From NCBI RefSeq assembly GCF_023631325.1, contig NZ_JALQDG010000021.1, forward strand, positions 124,001-188,000: a DNA stretch of 64,000 bases, read 5' to 3'. Below, piece after piece: positions 39,114-49,570 of this stretch (position 1 is its first letter; every line of letters starts with the position of its first letter). The notes beneath the pieces are model-generated. The model did no database searches and had not been told where the DNA came from. It was given only the letters and a program-made list of their open reading frames with translations. This DNA is from Caballeronia sp. INDeC2. Lineage in GTDB: Bacteria; Pseudomonadota; Gammaproteobacteria; Burkholderiales; Burkholderiaceae. A program made the translations under genes and the position numbers.

Positions 39114-39893
39114 TTAATTCACGTTGAGCGCGCGCACACGCTCGATCATTTCAGTGCCGAACTGGATATACGCCTGCGCGCCGCGCGACGACTTGTCGAA
39201 GACAACGCCGGGCAGCCCATAGCTCGGCGCTTCAGCAAGACGAACATTGCGCGGAATCACGACATCGAACAACTTGCTGCCAAAGTGTTGCTTCAGCTGA
39301 TCCGACACTTGTTGCTGCAGGGTAATTCGGGGATCGAACATCACGCGCAGGAGGCCGATCACCTTCAGGTCGCGGTTCAGATTCGCGTGCACCTGCTTGA
39401 TGGTGTTCACCAGGTCCGACAGCCCTTCCAGCGCAAAGTACTCACACTGCATCGGAATCACGACGCCGTGCGCCGCGCACAACGCGTTGAGCGTCAGTAG
39501 CGAGAGCGCCGGGGGGCAATCGATCAGTACAAAGTCATAGTCATCGACTACTTCGGCAATGGCAGCCCGGAGAATTCCCTCGCGATTTTCCATCTCCACG
39601 AGTTCGACTTCGGCGCCCGCCAGCTCGCGATTCGCTGGCAGCACGTCATATCCCACAGCTTCCGGGCGCGTGCGCGCCTCGCGCAGGGTGACGCCATCGA
39701 CGAGCACTTCATAGACGGTGTTCTCGCACGTCGCCTTGTTGATGCCGCTGCCCATGGTCGCGTTGCCCTGCGGGTCCAGGTCGATCAACAGCACGCGCTG
39801 ACCCAGCCCCGCGAGGCTGGCCGCGAGATTGACCGCTGTCGTGGTCTTTCCAACGCCGCCCTTCTGATTTGCGACGCAGAAGATTTTTGCCAT
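39114..39893 (-). CDS. parA: chromosome partitioning ATPase ParA (Soj)
   Basis: 259 aa. Deviant Walker A CVANQKGGVGKTTTAVNLAA, Walker A' LLIDLDPQGNATMGSG, Walker B DYDFVLIDCPPALS. It forms a nucleoid gradient that moves ParB-parS complexes. It follows rsmG by 77 bases. Confidence 0.97.
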   Translation of the reverse strand: MAKIFCVANQKGGVGKTTTAVNLAASLAGLGQRVLLIDLDPQGNATMGSGINKATCENTVYEVLVDGVTLREARTRPEAVGYDVLPANRELAGAEVELVEMENREGILRAAIAEVVDDYDFVLIDCPPALSLLTLNALCAAHGVVIPMQCEYFALEGLSDLVNTIKQVHANLNRDLKVIGLLRVMFDPRITLQQQVSDQLKQHFGSKLFDVVIPRNVRLAEAPSYGLPGVVFDKSSRGAQAYIQFGTEMIERVRALNVN

Positions 39894-39970
39894 CGTTTAG
39901 TGTCCTCGTTTCTTCGCTGTCAGAAGATCAGCGTGCCTGGAATGCCGGATGGAAACCGTGCAGCGGACCG

Positions 39971-40636
39971 TCAAGTTGGCTCGACGGCAATCTCGACGAG
40001 ATGCCGTTCTGCATCGAGCATCGGAACATTCAGGCGTTCGATGCCGAGCACCGTGGCTCCGGCCGGAACGCGCGCGGCCTCGGCATCGGGCCTGACACCC
40101 TTCATCGCCAGAATCCGTCCATTGTCGGCAACCAGATGACGCGCAAGTGTAACGAAATCGGAGAGCTCTGCGAATGCGCGCGACACGATTAAATCGAATT
40201 TTCCGGAGACTTCAATTCCCGGACGTAAACTTTCGACGCGGCCAGTGACAACCGACAGATTGTTCAGACGCAAGTGCACCTTCGCCTGGGACTGGAACGC
40301 GGTTTTCTTATGAACTATGTCGTTGAGCGTCACGCGCAATTCCGGAAGTGCGATCGACAGCACGATGCCGGGTAAACCGCCGCCTGAGCCGACGTCCAGT
40401 GCTGTCGCCGGCCTCCGTGCGGATACAGCCGGGACGATCGCGAGCGAATCAAGGATGTGCTGGATCAGCATCTGCTGTGGATCGCGAATCGCCGTCAGGT
40501 TGTACACCGAGTTCCACTTGCCAAGAAGTGCGACGTAATCGAGCAGCTTCTGGATCTGCGTTGATGACAGCGCAATGTCGAGTTCCGCGACGCCCTTCTC
40601 GAGTGTCGTCGCCAAGGATGAGTTGCGCTCCGTCAT
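39971..40636 (-). CDS. rsmG: 16S rRNA (guanine-527-N7) methyltransferase
   Basis: 221 aa class-I SAM methyltransferase. SAM loop [17 protein letters not shown], then [17 protein letters not shown]. Methylates G527 in 16S rRNA. Its start overlaps the mnmG stop by four bases (ATGA), so translation is coupled, an order conserved in many bacteria. Confidence 0.95.
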   Translation of the reverse strand: MTERNSSLATTLEKGVAELDIALSSTQIQKLLDYVALLGKWNSVYNLTAIRDPQQMLIQHILDSLAIVPAVSARRPATALDVGSGGGLPGIVLSIALPELRVTLNDIVHKKTAFQSQAKVHLRLNNLSVVTGRVESLRPGIEVSGKFDLIVSRAFAELSDFVTLARHLVADNGRILAMKGVRPDAEAARVPAGATVLGIERLNVPMLDAERHLVEIAVEPT

Positions 40637-42585
40637 TGAACCGCCGTTGCTGAATCGTTGCCAGACGAATCGCGGCCACGGCGGCCCGCGCCGCGCTTTA
40701 GGTGCACCATGAGCAGCGAAATCGCAGCCGGCGTGATGCCGGAGATTCGAGACGCCTGCCCGATCGTCTCCGGGCGATGCTGAATCAGCTTCTGGCGGGC
40801 TTCGAAGGACAAGCCACGTACGTCGTTGTAGTCCAGTCCTTCCGGCAGGCGCGTGTTTTCCTGCGCACCATTACGTACGATCTCGTCGGCCTGCCGCTCG
40901 ATGTAGCCTTGATATTTGACGCCGATTTCAATTTGTTCTTTGATCTGGGCGAGCAGGAGCGGGTCATCCGAGAGTGCAGTTTCGGGCCCACAGGCGCCCT
41001 CACGAAGCTGGCAGATTCCGTCGTATGAAATGCCGGGACGTCGCAACAGGTCGGCAAGACTGTATTCGTGATCGATTGGTTTTCCCAGCAATGCTGTGGC
41101 TTCGTCCGCCGGCAATGTCTTTGGATTGACCCATGTCGAACGAAGACGCTGTGTTTCACGTGAAACAGCATCGCGCTTGCGACTGAAGGCATTCCAACGG
41201 ACATCGTCGACGACGCCCAGGTCGCGCCCGATCTCCGTCAGGCGCATATCGGCGTTATCTTCACGCAGCGATAGACGGTATTCTGCGCGGCTCGTGAACA
41301 TCCGGTACGGCTCCGATACGCCGCGCGTCACGAGATCATCCACCAGAACGCCCAGATAGGCCTGATCACGACGCGGTGACCACGCCTCCTTACCTCGAAC
41401 TTGCAGACCAGCGTTCATGCCCGCCAGGAGCCCTTGCGCGGCCGCCTCCTCGTAGCCCGTCGTGCCGTTGATCTGCCCGGCAAAAAACAAACCGTTAATC
41501 GCCTTCGTTTCAAGTGAAGCCTTCAGCGCGCGCGGATCGAAGTAGTCGTATTCGATCGCGTAGCCGGGCCGAAGGATGTGCGCGTGCTCAAGACCGCGCA
41601 TCGAGCGGACAAGTTCGAGCTGAACGTCGAACGGAAGGCTCGTTGAGATGCCGTTCGGATAAAACTCGTTCGTCGTCAGCCCCTCGGGCTCCAGGAAGAT
41701 TTGGTGGGCGTCTTTGGACGCGAAACGATGAATCTTGTCCTCGATCGACGGACAATAACGCGGCCCGACGCCCTCGATGACGCCCGTATACATCGGCGAA
41801 CGATCGAGGCCGGAGCGGATGATGTCATGCGTCTGCGCATTCGTATGCGTGACCCAGCACGGCATCTGACGCGGATGCTGCTCCACGCGCCCGAGGAACG
41901 AGAACACAGGAATCGGATCGAGATCGCCCGGTTGTTCTTCGAGTTTCGAGAAGTCGATCGTACGGCCATCGATACGCGGCGGCGTGCCCGTCTTGAGGCG
42001 ACCTTGCGGCAGTTGCAACTCCTTCAGACGCGCCGAAAGCGACACCGCAGCAGGATCGCCCGCTCGGCCACCGACGTAATTGTTCAACCCGACGTGGATT
42101 TTTCCGTCCAAGAACGTGCCGGCGGTCAATACAACAGCGCGTGAGCGGAAACGGAGGCCAACTTGAGTGACGGCACCCACGACGCGGTCGCCCTCGACCA
42201 TCAAATCTTCGACGGCTTGCTGAAACAGCCACAAATTCGGCTGATTCTCAAGCCGATGCCGGATCGCTTGCTTGTACAGAAGCCGATCCGCCTGCGCACG
42301 CGTCGCCCGAACTGCTGGCCCTTTCGACGAGTTGAGAATGCGGAACTGAATCCCGGATTCATCGGTAGCCGCGGCCATTGCGCCGCCGAGCGCGTCGACT
42401 TCCTTGACGAGATGGCCTTTACCAATGCCGCCAATCGACGGATTGCAGCTCATCTGCCCCAAAGTCTCGATATTGTGGGTCAAAAGAAGCGTTTTACAGC
42501 CCATGCGCGCTGAGGCGAGCGCCGCCTCCGTGCCCGCGTGACCACCGCCGACGACGATCACATCAAATTCTGTGGGATAAAGCAT
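40633..42585 (-). CDS. mnmG: tRNA uridine-34 carboxymethylaminomethyl enzyme MnmG (GidA)
   Basis: 650 aa from ATG 42585 ([20 protein letters not shown]). The FAD dinucleotide fold [10 protein letters not shown] is at the N-terminus, with conserved [14 protein letters not shown], the catalytic-Cys segment [14 protein letters not shown] and [17 protein letters not shown]. With MnmE it modifies the wobble uridine of several tRNAs. The frame can be read 31 codons further up, but homologues begin at MLYP. Codons for V-S-R-E-T contain a complete parS site at 41152-41167. Confidence 0.96.
   Translation of the reverse strand: MLYPTEFDVIVVGGGHAGTEAALASARMGCKTLLLTHNIETLGQMSCNPSIGGIGKGHLVKEVDALGGAMAAATDESGIQFRILNSSKGPAVRATRAQADRLLYKQAIRHRLENQPNLWLFQQAVEDLMVEGDRVVGAVTQVGLRFRSRAVVLTAGTFLDGKIHVGLNNYVGGRAGDPAAVSLSARLKELQLPQGRLKTGTPPRIDGRTIDFSKLEEQPGDLDPIPVFSFLGRVEQHPRQMPCWVTHTNAQTHDIIRSGLDRSPMYTGVIEGVGPRYCPSIEDKIHRFASKDAHQIFLEPEGLTTNEFYPNGISTSLPFDVQLELVRSMRGLEHAHILRPGYAIEYDYFDPRALKASLETKAINGLFFAGQINGTTGYEEAAAQGLLAGMNAGLQVRGKEAWSPRRDQAYLGVLVDDLVTRGVSEPYRMFTSRAEYRLSLREDNADMRLTEIGRDLGVVDDVRWNAFSRKRDAVSRETQRLRSTWVNPKTLPADEATALLGKPIDHEYSLADLLRRPGISYDGICQLREGACGPETALSDDPLLLAQIKEQIEIGVKYQGYIERQADEIVRNGAQENTRLPEGLDYNDVRGLSFEARQKLIQHRPETIGQASRISGITPAAISLLMVHLKRGAGRRGRDSSGNDSATAVQ
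41152..41167. promoter_or_regulatory. parS: parS site inside mnmG
   Basis: Perfect 16-bp TGTTTCACGTGAAACA, the ParB-binding consensus. It lies within the mnmG coding region, where the minus strand reads as codons for Val-Ser-Arg-Glu-Thr. Confidence 0.92.
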
Positions 42586-42684
42586 GAGATCTCGTGTACG
42601 AACGACACGAACCCGAAGAGAGAATAGCGTTGAATTATAACGGCTTCTTCCGTCGCCCGAATTCCGCCTCTCGGCCAAGGGGCG

Positions 42685-42714
42685 AAAAAAAAGCGTGTTT
42701 CACGTGAAACACGC
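42685..42714 (-). terminator. intrinsic terminator of LIV operon A, made from the parS palindrome
   Basis: On the minus strand the palindrome can fold as a 9-bp stem with an ACGT loop and is followed at once by eight T (A-run 42685-42692 on plus). It sits 27 bases after the livF stop, the right place for the operon terminator. Confidence 0.65.
42693..42714. promoter_or_regulatory. parS: parS site extended to a 22-bp palindrome
   Basis: Perfect parS core at 42696-42711, flanked by GCG and CGC, which lengthen the palindrome to 22 bp (42693-42714). It lies between the livF stop (42741) and the mnmG start (42585). See the overlapping terminator. Confidence 0.93.
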
Positions 42715-42740
42715 CTTCCGAAACCTCGCGAGCGAGGCGT

Positions 42741-43508
42741 CTAAGCCACTTTTTTCGTCAGGCCAAGGTAAGTCTCAATGACTTGCGGATTGTGCTGAAG
42801 TGAATCCGCGTTTCCCTCCAACGCGAACTCACCGGTTTCGAGCACGTAGCCATAGTCGGAGATTTGCAGAGCGGCGCGTGCGTTCTGCTCGATCAACAAC
42901 GTTGCGACACCGGTCTGCCGAAGCGCGCTAATAATGTGGAAGATCTCTTTCACGATCAGCGGTGCGAGTCCCAAGCTGGGTTCATCGAGCATGAGAAGTT
43001 GTGGCTTTCCCATCAACGCGCGACCGACGGCCAGCATCTGCCTCTCCCCGCCCGACAATGTTCCGGCCGCCTGCTTTCGCCGCTCCTTTAGTCGCGGAAA
43101 GAGCTCGAACACATGATCGAGTTGATCAAGAAAGTTTCGCTCCCCCGCCTTCTTGCGCCGATACGCGCCGAGCACGAGATTGTCTTCCACCGACATAGTC
43201 GCAAACAACTCGCGCTTTTCCGGCACCAGACACATTCCACGTCCAACGCGACGCTCGATCGCCACCGCCGATACATCTTCGCCAAGATACCGGACCACGC
43301 CTTTCGCATGCCCCGTTTGCGGCAACGCGCCCATGATCGCGTTAAGGAGCGTTGACTTTCCTGCACCGTTGGGTCCGATCACCGAGACAATTTGGCCCGA
43401 ACCGACTGTCAACTTGCCATCGTGCAATGCTTCGACCTTGCCGTAGCGCACGGACAGGCCATCCACTTGCAGAATCGGATCTATAACTGCGTTTGATTCC
43501 TTCGCCAT
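42741..43508 (-). CDS. livF: branched-chain amino acid ABC transporter ATPase LivF (system A)
   Basis: 255 aa. Walker [10 protein letters not shown], signature LSGGERQML, Walker B LLMLDEPSLGL and a conserved His switch. Length and ending (ETYLGLTKK) fit LivF. ATG 43508 overlaps the previous stop as TGATG with GGTGGAG before it; a GTG one codon up is an alternative. Last gene of system A. Confidence 0.94.
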   Translation of the reverse strand: MAKESNAVIDPILQVDGLSVRYGKVEALHDGKLTVGSGQIVSVIGPNGAGKSTLLNAIMGALPQTGHAKGVVRYLGEDVSAVAIERRVGRGMCLVPEKRELFATMSVEDNLVLGAYRRKKAGERNFLDQLDHVFELFPRLKERRKQAAGTLSGGERQMLAVGRALMGKPQLLMLDEPSLGLAPLIVKEIFHIISALRQTGVATLLIEQNARAALQISDYGYVLETGEFALEGNADSLQHNPQVIETYLGLTKKVA

Positions 43509-45280
43509 CACTCCACCCCGCCCAAATATGCTTCGAGGACCGCTGGATCCTTTTGGACGTCCGTCGGCAATCCTTCTGCGATCTTCGTACCGAACTCCAT
43601 CACGACGAGCCGATCCGTCAGATTCATCACGAAGTCCATGTCGTGCTCGACAAGAAGAATACTCATCCCTTCGGCGCGAAGCTTACGCAGCAAATCGGCC
43701 AACTGTAACTTTTCTTGATAACGCAGACCTGCAGCGGGTTCATCGAGCAATAGCAAAGTCGGATCGCAGCACAGCGCCCGCGCGATTTCCAGAATCCGCT
43801 GCTGACCTAGCGCGAGACTTCCGGCTTCGCTGTAAATATGCTTTTCCAGTCCGACGCGCTTGATCTGCTTCGCCGCTTCGCTCATCAACCGCGCCTCCTC
43901 GGCAGCGTTCAAGCGCACGACGCTGCGCCAAACCCCGGTGTTGCCACGCAAATGCGCACCGATCGCGACGTTCTCCAGCACGGTCATGCCGGGAAGCATC
44001 TTCACGTGCTGAAACGTCCGTCCGATGCCCCGCTTGACGATCTCTCGCGAAGTCAGCTTCTCGATGCGCTCGCCGTTGAAACTGATAGACCCGCTAGTCG
44101 CCTGAAGAACGCCCGTCACAAGATTGAAAGTCGTCGATTTGCCCGCGCCATTCGGTCCAATCAGTCCAATGATCTCGCCCGCCCTCACTTGGAAGCTCAC
44201 GTCGTTGACCGCGACGAGTCCGCCGAACTGCTTGCGCGCCTTCTCGACCACCAGCAAGCGCTCGCCCGCGCCCGGTTTGCTGCGCTGCGGCAAAGCGTCG
44301 CCATGATCCGGCACATGCGCGCGCGGCCCGCGCGGAAAGAGGCGCGCTACGAACGGCCAGACGCCCTGTCGTGCGTATTGCAGCAACAGCACCATCACGA
44401 CGCCGAACACGATGATCTCAAAATTGCCGTTCGACCCGATCAGCTTGGGCAGAAGGGTCTGAAGATAGTCCTGTAGAACGGTGAGAATCGTCGCGCCGAG
44501 AATCGCACCCCACACATGCGAGACGCCGCCGACTACCGCCATGAACAGGAACTCGATGCCGTGATTCAGTCCAAACGGCGTCGGATTCACAGCCCGCTGC
44601 AAATGGGCGTATAGAAAGCCCGATATGGCGGCGAGAACCGCTGCGTAAATGAAGATGACCACGCGCATCCAGGCCGTGTTGACGCCCATTGCTTCGGCCA
44701 TCGTGCCGCCGCCACGTAACGCGCGGATCGCCCGCCCCGGGCGACTATTAAGCAGGTTTTGAACAGAAATCACCGCGAGCAGTACCACAACCCAAATCAG
44801 GTAATAAATGCTGCGGCCCGATTCCAGCTCCCAGCCAAAAATGTTGAGCACGGGAATGCCGTTGATGCCGTCGTACTTTCCGAGCAACTCCATATTGCCG
44901 AACAGATAGAACAGCGACAGCCCCCAAGCGATCGTTCCTAGCGGTAGAAAGTGCCCGGAGAGGCGCATCGTGATGAGGCCGAGCAGCAGCGCGATGAACG
45001 CCGTCAGCACGACGCCCGCGATCAGCGCGAGCCACGGCGAGACACCGTATCGCGTCGTCAGAAAGGCCGTCGCATACGCGCCCACGCCGACGAACGCGGC
45101 CTGCCCGAAGCTGGTCATCCCGCCGATGCCCGTCAGCAGCACCAGCCCGATCGCGACGATCGAATACAAGCCGATATAGTTCAGCAGCGTGATCCAGTAC
45201 TCGGGCACGGCGACCGGCCGGGGCAGGATCGGAAGAACGAACACGATCAGCAAAAAGATCCAGAAAGAACGGAATTTCAT
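43508..45280 (-). CDS. livMG: LivM-LivG fusion: permease plus ATPase of LIV system A
   Basis: 590 aa single protein. Residues ~1-320 are a LivM permease ([40 protein letters not shown] with the EAA-like loop, then [20 protein letters not shown]). A ~30-residue polar linker ([20 protein letters not shown]) leads to a complete LivG ATPase ([24 protein letters not shown] signature variant, [10 protein letters not shown]). No frameshift is needed, so the fusion is natural. ATG 45280 (MKFRSFWIF) has AGGAA eight bases upstream; the frame opens seven codons further within livH. Confidence 0.92.
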   Translation of the reverse strand: MKFRSFWIFLLIVFVLPILPRPVAVPEYWITLLNYIGLYSIVAIGLVLLTGIGGMTSFGQAAFVGVGAYATAFLTTRYGVSPWLALIAGVVLTAFIALLLGLITMRLSGHFLPLGTIAWGLSLFYLFGNMELLGKYDGINGIPVLNIFGWELESGRSIYYLIWVVVLLAVISVQNLLNSRPGRAIRALRGGGTMAEAMGVNTAWMRVVIFIYAAVLAAISGFLYAHLQRAVNPTPFGLNHGIEFLFMAVVGGVSHVWGAILGATILTVLQDYLQTLLPKLIGSNGNFEIIVFGVVMVLLLQYARQGVWPFVARLFPRGPRAHVPDHGDALPQRSKPGAGERLLVVEKARKQFGGLVAVNDVSFQVRAGEIIGLIGPNGAGKSTTFNLVTGVLQATSGSISFNGERIEKLTSREIVKRGIGRTFQHVKMLPGMTVLENVAIGAHLRGNTGVWRSVVRLNAAEEARLMSEAAKQIKRVGLEKHIYSEAGSLALGQQRILEIARALCCDPTLLLLDEPAAGLRYQEKLQLADLLRKLRAEGMSILLVEHDMDFVMNLTDRLVVMEFGTKIAEGLPTDVQKDPAVLEAYLGGVE

Positions 45281-45284
45281 CGGC

Positions 45285-46340
45285 TTATTCCTCGTCTTCA
45301 TCCGAATGCGGGCTTGCCAGGCTTCGCCACAGCAGGACCGGAATAATCAACGTGAAGACGATCACCTCCTTATAAGCGCTCGCCCAGAACGACGAATACG
45401 ATTCGAGCAGACCGACGAGGAGCGAACCCGCCGCCGCGAGCGGATAGCTCACCAGACCGCCCACGATCGCGCCCACAAAGCCCTTGAGGCCGATCAGGAA
45501 GCCCGAGTCGTAGTAGATGGTCGTGATCGGCGCCACGAGCACGCCGCACAGTGCGCCCAAGCCTGCCGCGAGCGTAAACGCGAGGCGGCCCGCCTGCGTC
45601 GTGCCGATGCCGACGAGCCGCGCGCCCAACCGGTTCACCGACGTCGCGCGCAAGGCCTTGCCGGAGATCGAGCGGTCGAAGTAAAAGTACAGTGCGACGA
45701 TCAGCACGACAGCCGTCCCCACGACCCACAAGCTCTGCCCGGAGATCGACACGCTGCCGAAATTGAACGTGGCGTCCGAAAATGCCGTCGTGCGCGAGCC
45801 TTCCGCGCCGAACATCACGAGCCCGAGGCCGACCATCGCGAAGTGCACCGCCACCGCCACGATCAGCAGCAACAGCGTGCTCGCCTCCGCGATCGGCTCA
45901 TAGGCGAGTCGATAGACGAACGGTCCCATGGGCACGACGATGAGAAGCGTCAGGGCGATCTGCACGATCATCGGCAGAGGCTGTGCGAAGGCCGCCTGCG
46001 TGATTCCCCAAACCGCGACGGGAAACAGCAGATACTTGCCCGCAAGCACTGCAAGCAAGCGCGCGATCTGGCGATATCGCGCAGGATGCCGAACGATGCC
46101 GGCAAGTTCCGCGACAAAGCATCCGACGCCCATCGCGATGAGCAAATAGCAGGTCGCGGGCAGCTTCTGCGTTTGCAGCGCGGCCAGCGTGAGCGCGCCG
46201 TACGCGACGAACTCGCCCTGCGGAATGAAAATGACGCGTGTCACGGAGAACACGAGCACCAAAGCGAGCGCGAGCAAGGCGTAGATCGCACCCGTGGTGA
46301 TCCCGTCCTGCGCGAGGATCGCCGCAATCGATAAGTCCAT
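45285..46340 (-). CDS. livH: branched-chain amino acid ABC transporter permease LivH (system A)
   Basis: 351 aa, longer than usual LivH (~300). Opens [20 protein letters not shown] with the [11 protein letters not shown] segment of the family, and has the permease loop [19 protein letters not shown]. An inserted ~50-residue stretch between helices 2 and 3 ([20 protein letters not shown]) accounts for the extra length. Four bases separate its stop from the chosen livMG start. Confidence 0.9.
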   Translation of the reverse strand: MDLSIAAILAQDGITTGAIYALLALALVLVFSVTRVIFIPQGEFVAYGALTLAALQTQKLPATCYLLIAMGVGCFVAELAGIVRHPARYRQIARLLAVLAGKYLLFPVAVWGITQAAFAQPLPMIVQIALTLLIVVPMGPFVYRLAYEPIAEASTLLLLIVAVAVHFAMVGLGLVMFGAEGSRTTAFSDATFNFGSVSISGQSLWVVGTAVVLIVALYFYFDRSISGKALRATSVNRLGARLVGIGTTQAGRLAFTLAAGLGALCGVLVAPITTIYYDSGFLIGLKGFVGAIVGGLVSYPLAAAGSLLVGLLESYSSFWASAYKEVIVFTLIIPVLLWRSLASPHSDEDEE

Positions 46341-46453
46341 ACTTCCTCTTCGAAGCTTCTTTCAAACAGGCGACGCGAGAACAGCCGCCGGAACATGGTC
46401 AAAGCGGCGCGCCGTTGCCGGTGCGCCGCCCGTTCGTCTCGAAATTAAGAAAC

Positions 46454-46476
46454 AAGAACGCGCAATGAAGCGCGTC
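46454..46476 (-). terminator. terminator after the first tandem LIV binding protein
   Basis: On the minus strand ACGCGC-TTCATT-GCGCGT (46457-46474), followed by TCTTGTTTCTT. It lies about 12 bases after the binding-protein stop. The U-tract is imperfect, so partial read-through into livH is likely. Confidence 0.55.
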
Positions 46477-46485
46477 CTGTCGAGC

Positions 46486-47658
46486 TCAGTCGTTCAGCAA
46501 TTTCCACTTGCCGTCGACAATCTGCACCATCACGCGCGCGCGATTGTCGAAGCCGTTGTGATCGGTCGGCGTCATGTTCATGATGCCGTGCGACACCGGA
46601 AGGTCCCTCAGGTTTTCCAGTGCGGCGCGCAGCGCTTCGCGGAATTCCGGCGTGCCCGGCTGGCCCTTCTTGAGCGCCTCGGGAATTGCGCGCTGAAGCA
46701 TCTGGCCCGCGTCCCACGCATGTCCGCCGAAGGTCGACAGCGTGCCCGCGCCATACGCCTTCTCATACGCGTCCTTGTAGGCGGCCGACGACTTCTTCAC
46801 CGGATTGCTCTGCGGCAGTTGCTCGGTCACGAGCACCGGACCGGCGGGCAGGATCTCGCCCTCGCAGTCCTTGCCGCACACGCGCAGGAAGTCGTTGTTG
46901 GCGACGCCGTGCGTCTGATAGACCTTGCCCTTGTAGCCGCGCTCCTTCAGCGCTTTCGCAGGCAGCGCGGACGGCGTGCCCGCGCCCGCGATCAGCACCG
47001 CGTCCGGGTTCGCGCCCATCGTCTTCAAGACTTGGCCGGTCACGGACGTGTCCGTGCGGTTATAGCGCTCGTTCGTGACGATCTTCAAGTTGTGCCCCGC
47101 CGCCGCCGTGTTGAACACGTTGTACCAGCCGTCGCCGTAGGCATCCGCGAAGCCGATGAAGCCCACCGTCTTCACGCCGTGCTTCTCCATGTAGCTCGCG
47201 ATCGCGTCGGCCATCAGCGCGTCGTTTTGCGGCGTCTTGAAGACCCACGCCTTCTTCGCATCCATCGGCGCGATGATGGCGGCGGACGCGGCCATCGAGA
47301 TCATCGGCGTCTTGCCCGCGGAGGCTGCATCGATCATCGCGAGCGAGTTCGGCGTCACGGTCGAGCCGACGATCGCATCGACGTGATCTTCATCGATCAG
47401 CTTGCGCGTGTTCTGCACGGCGCGGCTCGTGTCGGAACCGTCGTCGAGCACGATCCATTCGACCGACTTCCCGCCGATTTCCTTCGGCAATAGCGCAACG
47501 GTATTTTTCTCGGGAATCCCGAGCGATGCGGCAGGTCCCGTCGCCGAGAGCGTGACGCCGATCTTCACCTGGGCGAACGCCGCGCCCGACGCTGCGAGCA
47601 CGCTGCCCGCGATAGCGAGCGCGATGCCCGTCATGATCCATGCTTTCTTCGTCTTCAT
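46486..47658 (-). CDS. LIV-type substrate-binding protein (tandem copy 1)
   Basis: 390 aa, signal peptide to about residue 29 (GAAFAQ). Type-I periplasmic binding fold: KIGVTLSATGPAASLGIPEK, GSTVTPNSLAMIDAAS, AWVFKTPQND and GGHAWDAGQMLQRAIPEALK. Two Cys in RVCGKDCEG probably form a disulfide. It is upstream of livH-livMG-livF and likely their receptor. About 70% identical by eye to the next gene. Confidence 0.9.
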   Translation of the reverse strand: MKTKKAWIMTGIALAIAGSVLAASGAAFAQVKIGVTLSATGPAASLGIPEKNTVALLPKEIGGKSVEWIVLDDGSDTSRAVQNTRKLIDEDHVDAIVGSTVTPNSLAMIDAASAGKTPMISMAASAAIIAPMDAKKAWVFKTPQNDALMADAIASYMEKHGVKTVGFIGFADAYGDGWYNVFNTAAAGHNLKIVTNERYNRTDTSVTGQVLKTMGANPDAVLIAGAGTPSALPAKALKERGYKGKVYQTHGVANNDFLRVCGKDCEGEILPAGPVLVTEQLPQSNPVKKSSAAYKDAYEKAYGAGTLSTFGGHAWDAGQMLQRAIPEALKKGQPGTPEFREALRAALENLRDLPVSHGIMNMTPTDHNGFDNRARVMVQIVDGKWKLLND

Positions 47659-47878
47659 TGCTTGTCTCCAAACGCGACTTGCGGTTCACGCACCCCGGCG
47701 GTGCGCTGCTGCGAGTTGTTATCGATGCCGCTTCCCTGGCGCCAGCCAAAGAGCCGCCCCAATCTATTTACCGCGTTAATGCGTGCCAAGGCTGGTTTTC
47801 CCTGACCGTTGCGCCGCCGCGATCGAGGCTTTGAGCCCTCTCCTTCGCGTCGGGTTCTTGCTGCGCAGCGCAGAAAAA

Positions 47879-47912
47879 AAAGGCGCGTTGTCTTGCTAAC
47901 GCGCCTTTTTTT
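47879..47912 (-). terminator. terminator after the second tandem binding protein
   Basis: GGCGCGTT (47882-47889) pairs with AACGCGCC (47898-47905) around an 8-base loop. Flanking A and T runs make it usable on both strands. It follows the stop of the gene at 47940 by 35 bases and separates the two paralogues into different transcripts. Confidence 0.82.
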
Positions 47913-47939
47913 CTTCGAATCAGTTCACGTGCGAATCCG

Positions 47940-49106
47940 TCAGTTGCCCGAGAGCTTCCACTTGCCGCCGACGATCTCCACCATCACGCGCGCGCGCTGG
48001 TCCAGTCCGGAGTGATCGTTGGGGCTCATGTTGAAGATGCCGTGCGACGCAGCCAGATTCTTCGTCTCTTCGATGGCCGCGCGCAACGCTTCGCGAAACG
48101 CCGGCGTGCCCGGCTGGCCCTTCTTCAGCGCGACGGGAATCGCGCGCTGCAGAATGAGGCCCGCGTCCCATGCATGACCGCCGAACGTCGACACGGAACC
48201 CGCGCCGTATGCGCCTTCATAGGCCTTCTTGTACGTGAGCGCGGCCTGCTTCACGGGATTGCTGTCGGGCAACTGCTCCGCGACGAGCAACGGTCCCGCG
48301 GGCAGGAACGTCCCTTCGCAATCCTTGCCGCACACGCGCAGGAAGTCGTTATTGGCGACGCCGTGCGTCTGATAGAGCTTGCCCTTGTAGCCGCGCTCCT
48401 TGAGCGTCTTCTGCGGCAGCGCGGCCGGCGTGCCCGCGCCCGCGATCAGCACCGCATCCGCGTTCTGCGACATCATCTTGAGCACCTGACCCGTCACCGA
48501 CGCATCGTTGCGCGCAAAGCGCTCGTTCGCAACGATCTTCACCTTCGCCAGATCGGCGGCCTTCGAGAATTCCTTGAACCAGCTCTCGCCGTAAGCGTCG
48601 GAAAAGCCGATGAACGCGACGGTCTTTACGCCGTGATTCGACATGTGCTGCGCGATCGCGGTGGCCATCAGAATGTCGTTCTGCGGCGTCTTGAAGACCC
48701 ACGCGCGCTTGCTGTCCATCGGTTCGACGATGCTCGCGGCCGCGGCCATCGAAATCATCGGCGTGTGCGTTTCAGCGGCGATGTCGATCATCGCGAGCGA
48801 ATTGGGAACGACGGTCGAACCGACGAGTGCGTCGACGTGATCTTCGCTCGTCAGCTTGCGTGCGTTCTTAACGGCCTGGGTGGAATCGGTGGCGTCGTCG
48901 AGAACGATGTATTCCACCTTTTGCCCGGCGACTTCCTTGGGCAGCAATGCGACTGTGTTTTTCTCGGGAATGCCGAGCGAGGCCGCCGGACCCGTCGCCG
49001 AGACCGTCACGCCGATTTTCACGTCAGCCAAAACCTGATTGCTGAATACCGCCGAGAAACTAATGAAAACTGCTGCGACCGCCTTGCCGCGTAAAGCCAA
49101 CTTCAT
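47940..49106 (-). CDS. LIV-type substrate-binding protein (tandem copy 2)
   Basis: 388 aa, signal peptide ending near SNQVLA-D. Same fold and landmarks as the gene at 46486 (GVTVSATGPAASLGIPEK, NNDFLRVCGKDCEG, GGHAWDAGLILQRAIPVALK). Differences are concentrated in the ligand-contact strand after IVLDD and in helix QHMSNHG, as expected after duplication with altered specificity. It has its own terminator, so the two receptors can be expressed separately. Confidence 0.9.
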   Translation of the reverse strand: MKLALRGKAVAAVFISFSAVFSNQVLADVKIGVTVSATGPAASLGIPEKNTVALLPKEVAGQKVEYIVLDDATDSTQAVKNARKLTSEDHVDALVGSTVVPNSLAMIDIAAETHTPMISMAAAASIVEPMDSKRAWVFKTPQNDILMATAIAQHMSNHGVKTVAFIGFSDAYGESWFKEFSKAADLAKVKIVANERFARNDASVTGQVLKMMSQNADAVLIAGAGTPAALPQKTLKERGYKGKLYQTHGVANNDFLRVCGKDCEGTFLPAGPLLVAEQLPDSNPVKQAALTYKKAYEGAYGAGSVSTFGGHAWDAGLILQRAIPVALKKGQPGTPAFREALRAAIEETKNLAASHGIFNMSPNDHSGLDQRARVMVEIVGGKWKLSGN

Positions 49107-49570
49107 TGATTTGCGCCCCGTAAATCGTGTTTATGCGTGAAGTACTTGCCTGCGAATATGCCGCCGAGTCGCGCCTGCTTTGAATCGCCGACCACCGGGT
49201 CGGGAAATGCAGTTTAGCGGACGAAACCGCCGTCCAGCAAGCGTTTTGAAGGGTTTTGAGTGCCCGGGAAAACCCGCCTGACTACCCTCGTGGGGATTTT
49301 ATTCGTATTATCGACGGCAATAAAAAAAGCGCTGTTGGACTCATCCAACAGCGCTTTTCGGTCGGGCACTTTGTGCCTCATGTCTCCTCGTTCTCCACCT
49401 CAAAAATCTGGGTGCAACAGAACTAGAACGCATGTTAAAGAACGCAACACTGCACGACAACCTAGCATTTACCCTAGTGGTGCATAAAAGCACCTCAACG
49501 GGGCGTATTTCTTGCAATACAGCGTGCTTCTTTGAATTGTCGGTTATTTCGCATTTCGAACTAAATCGGC
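49107..49570. other. intergenic region between the two LIV systems
   Basis: About 460 bases, no gene seen. It holds the promoter of the second binding protein near its left end and the shared terminator at 49327-49360. The right part (49380-49560) is AT-rich. Confidence 0.5.
49327..49360. terminator. bidirectional terminator of LIV system B
   Basis: AGCGCTGTTGGA (49329-49340), loop CTCA, TCCAACAGCGCT (49345-49356): a 12-bp perfect stem with A-run before and T-run after. It lies downstream of livM of system B (minus), though about 215 bases away. Confidence 0.85.
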
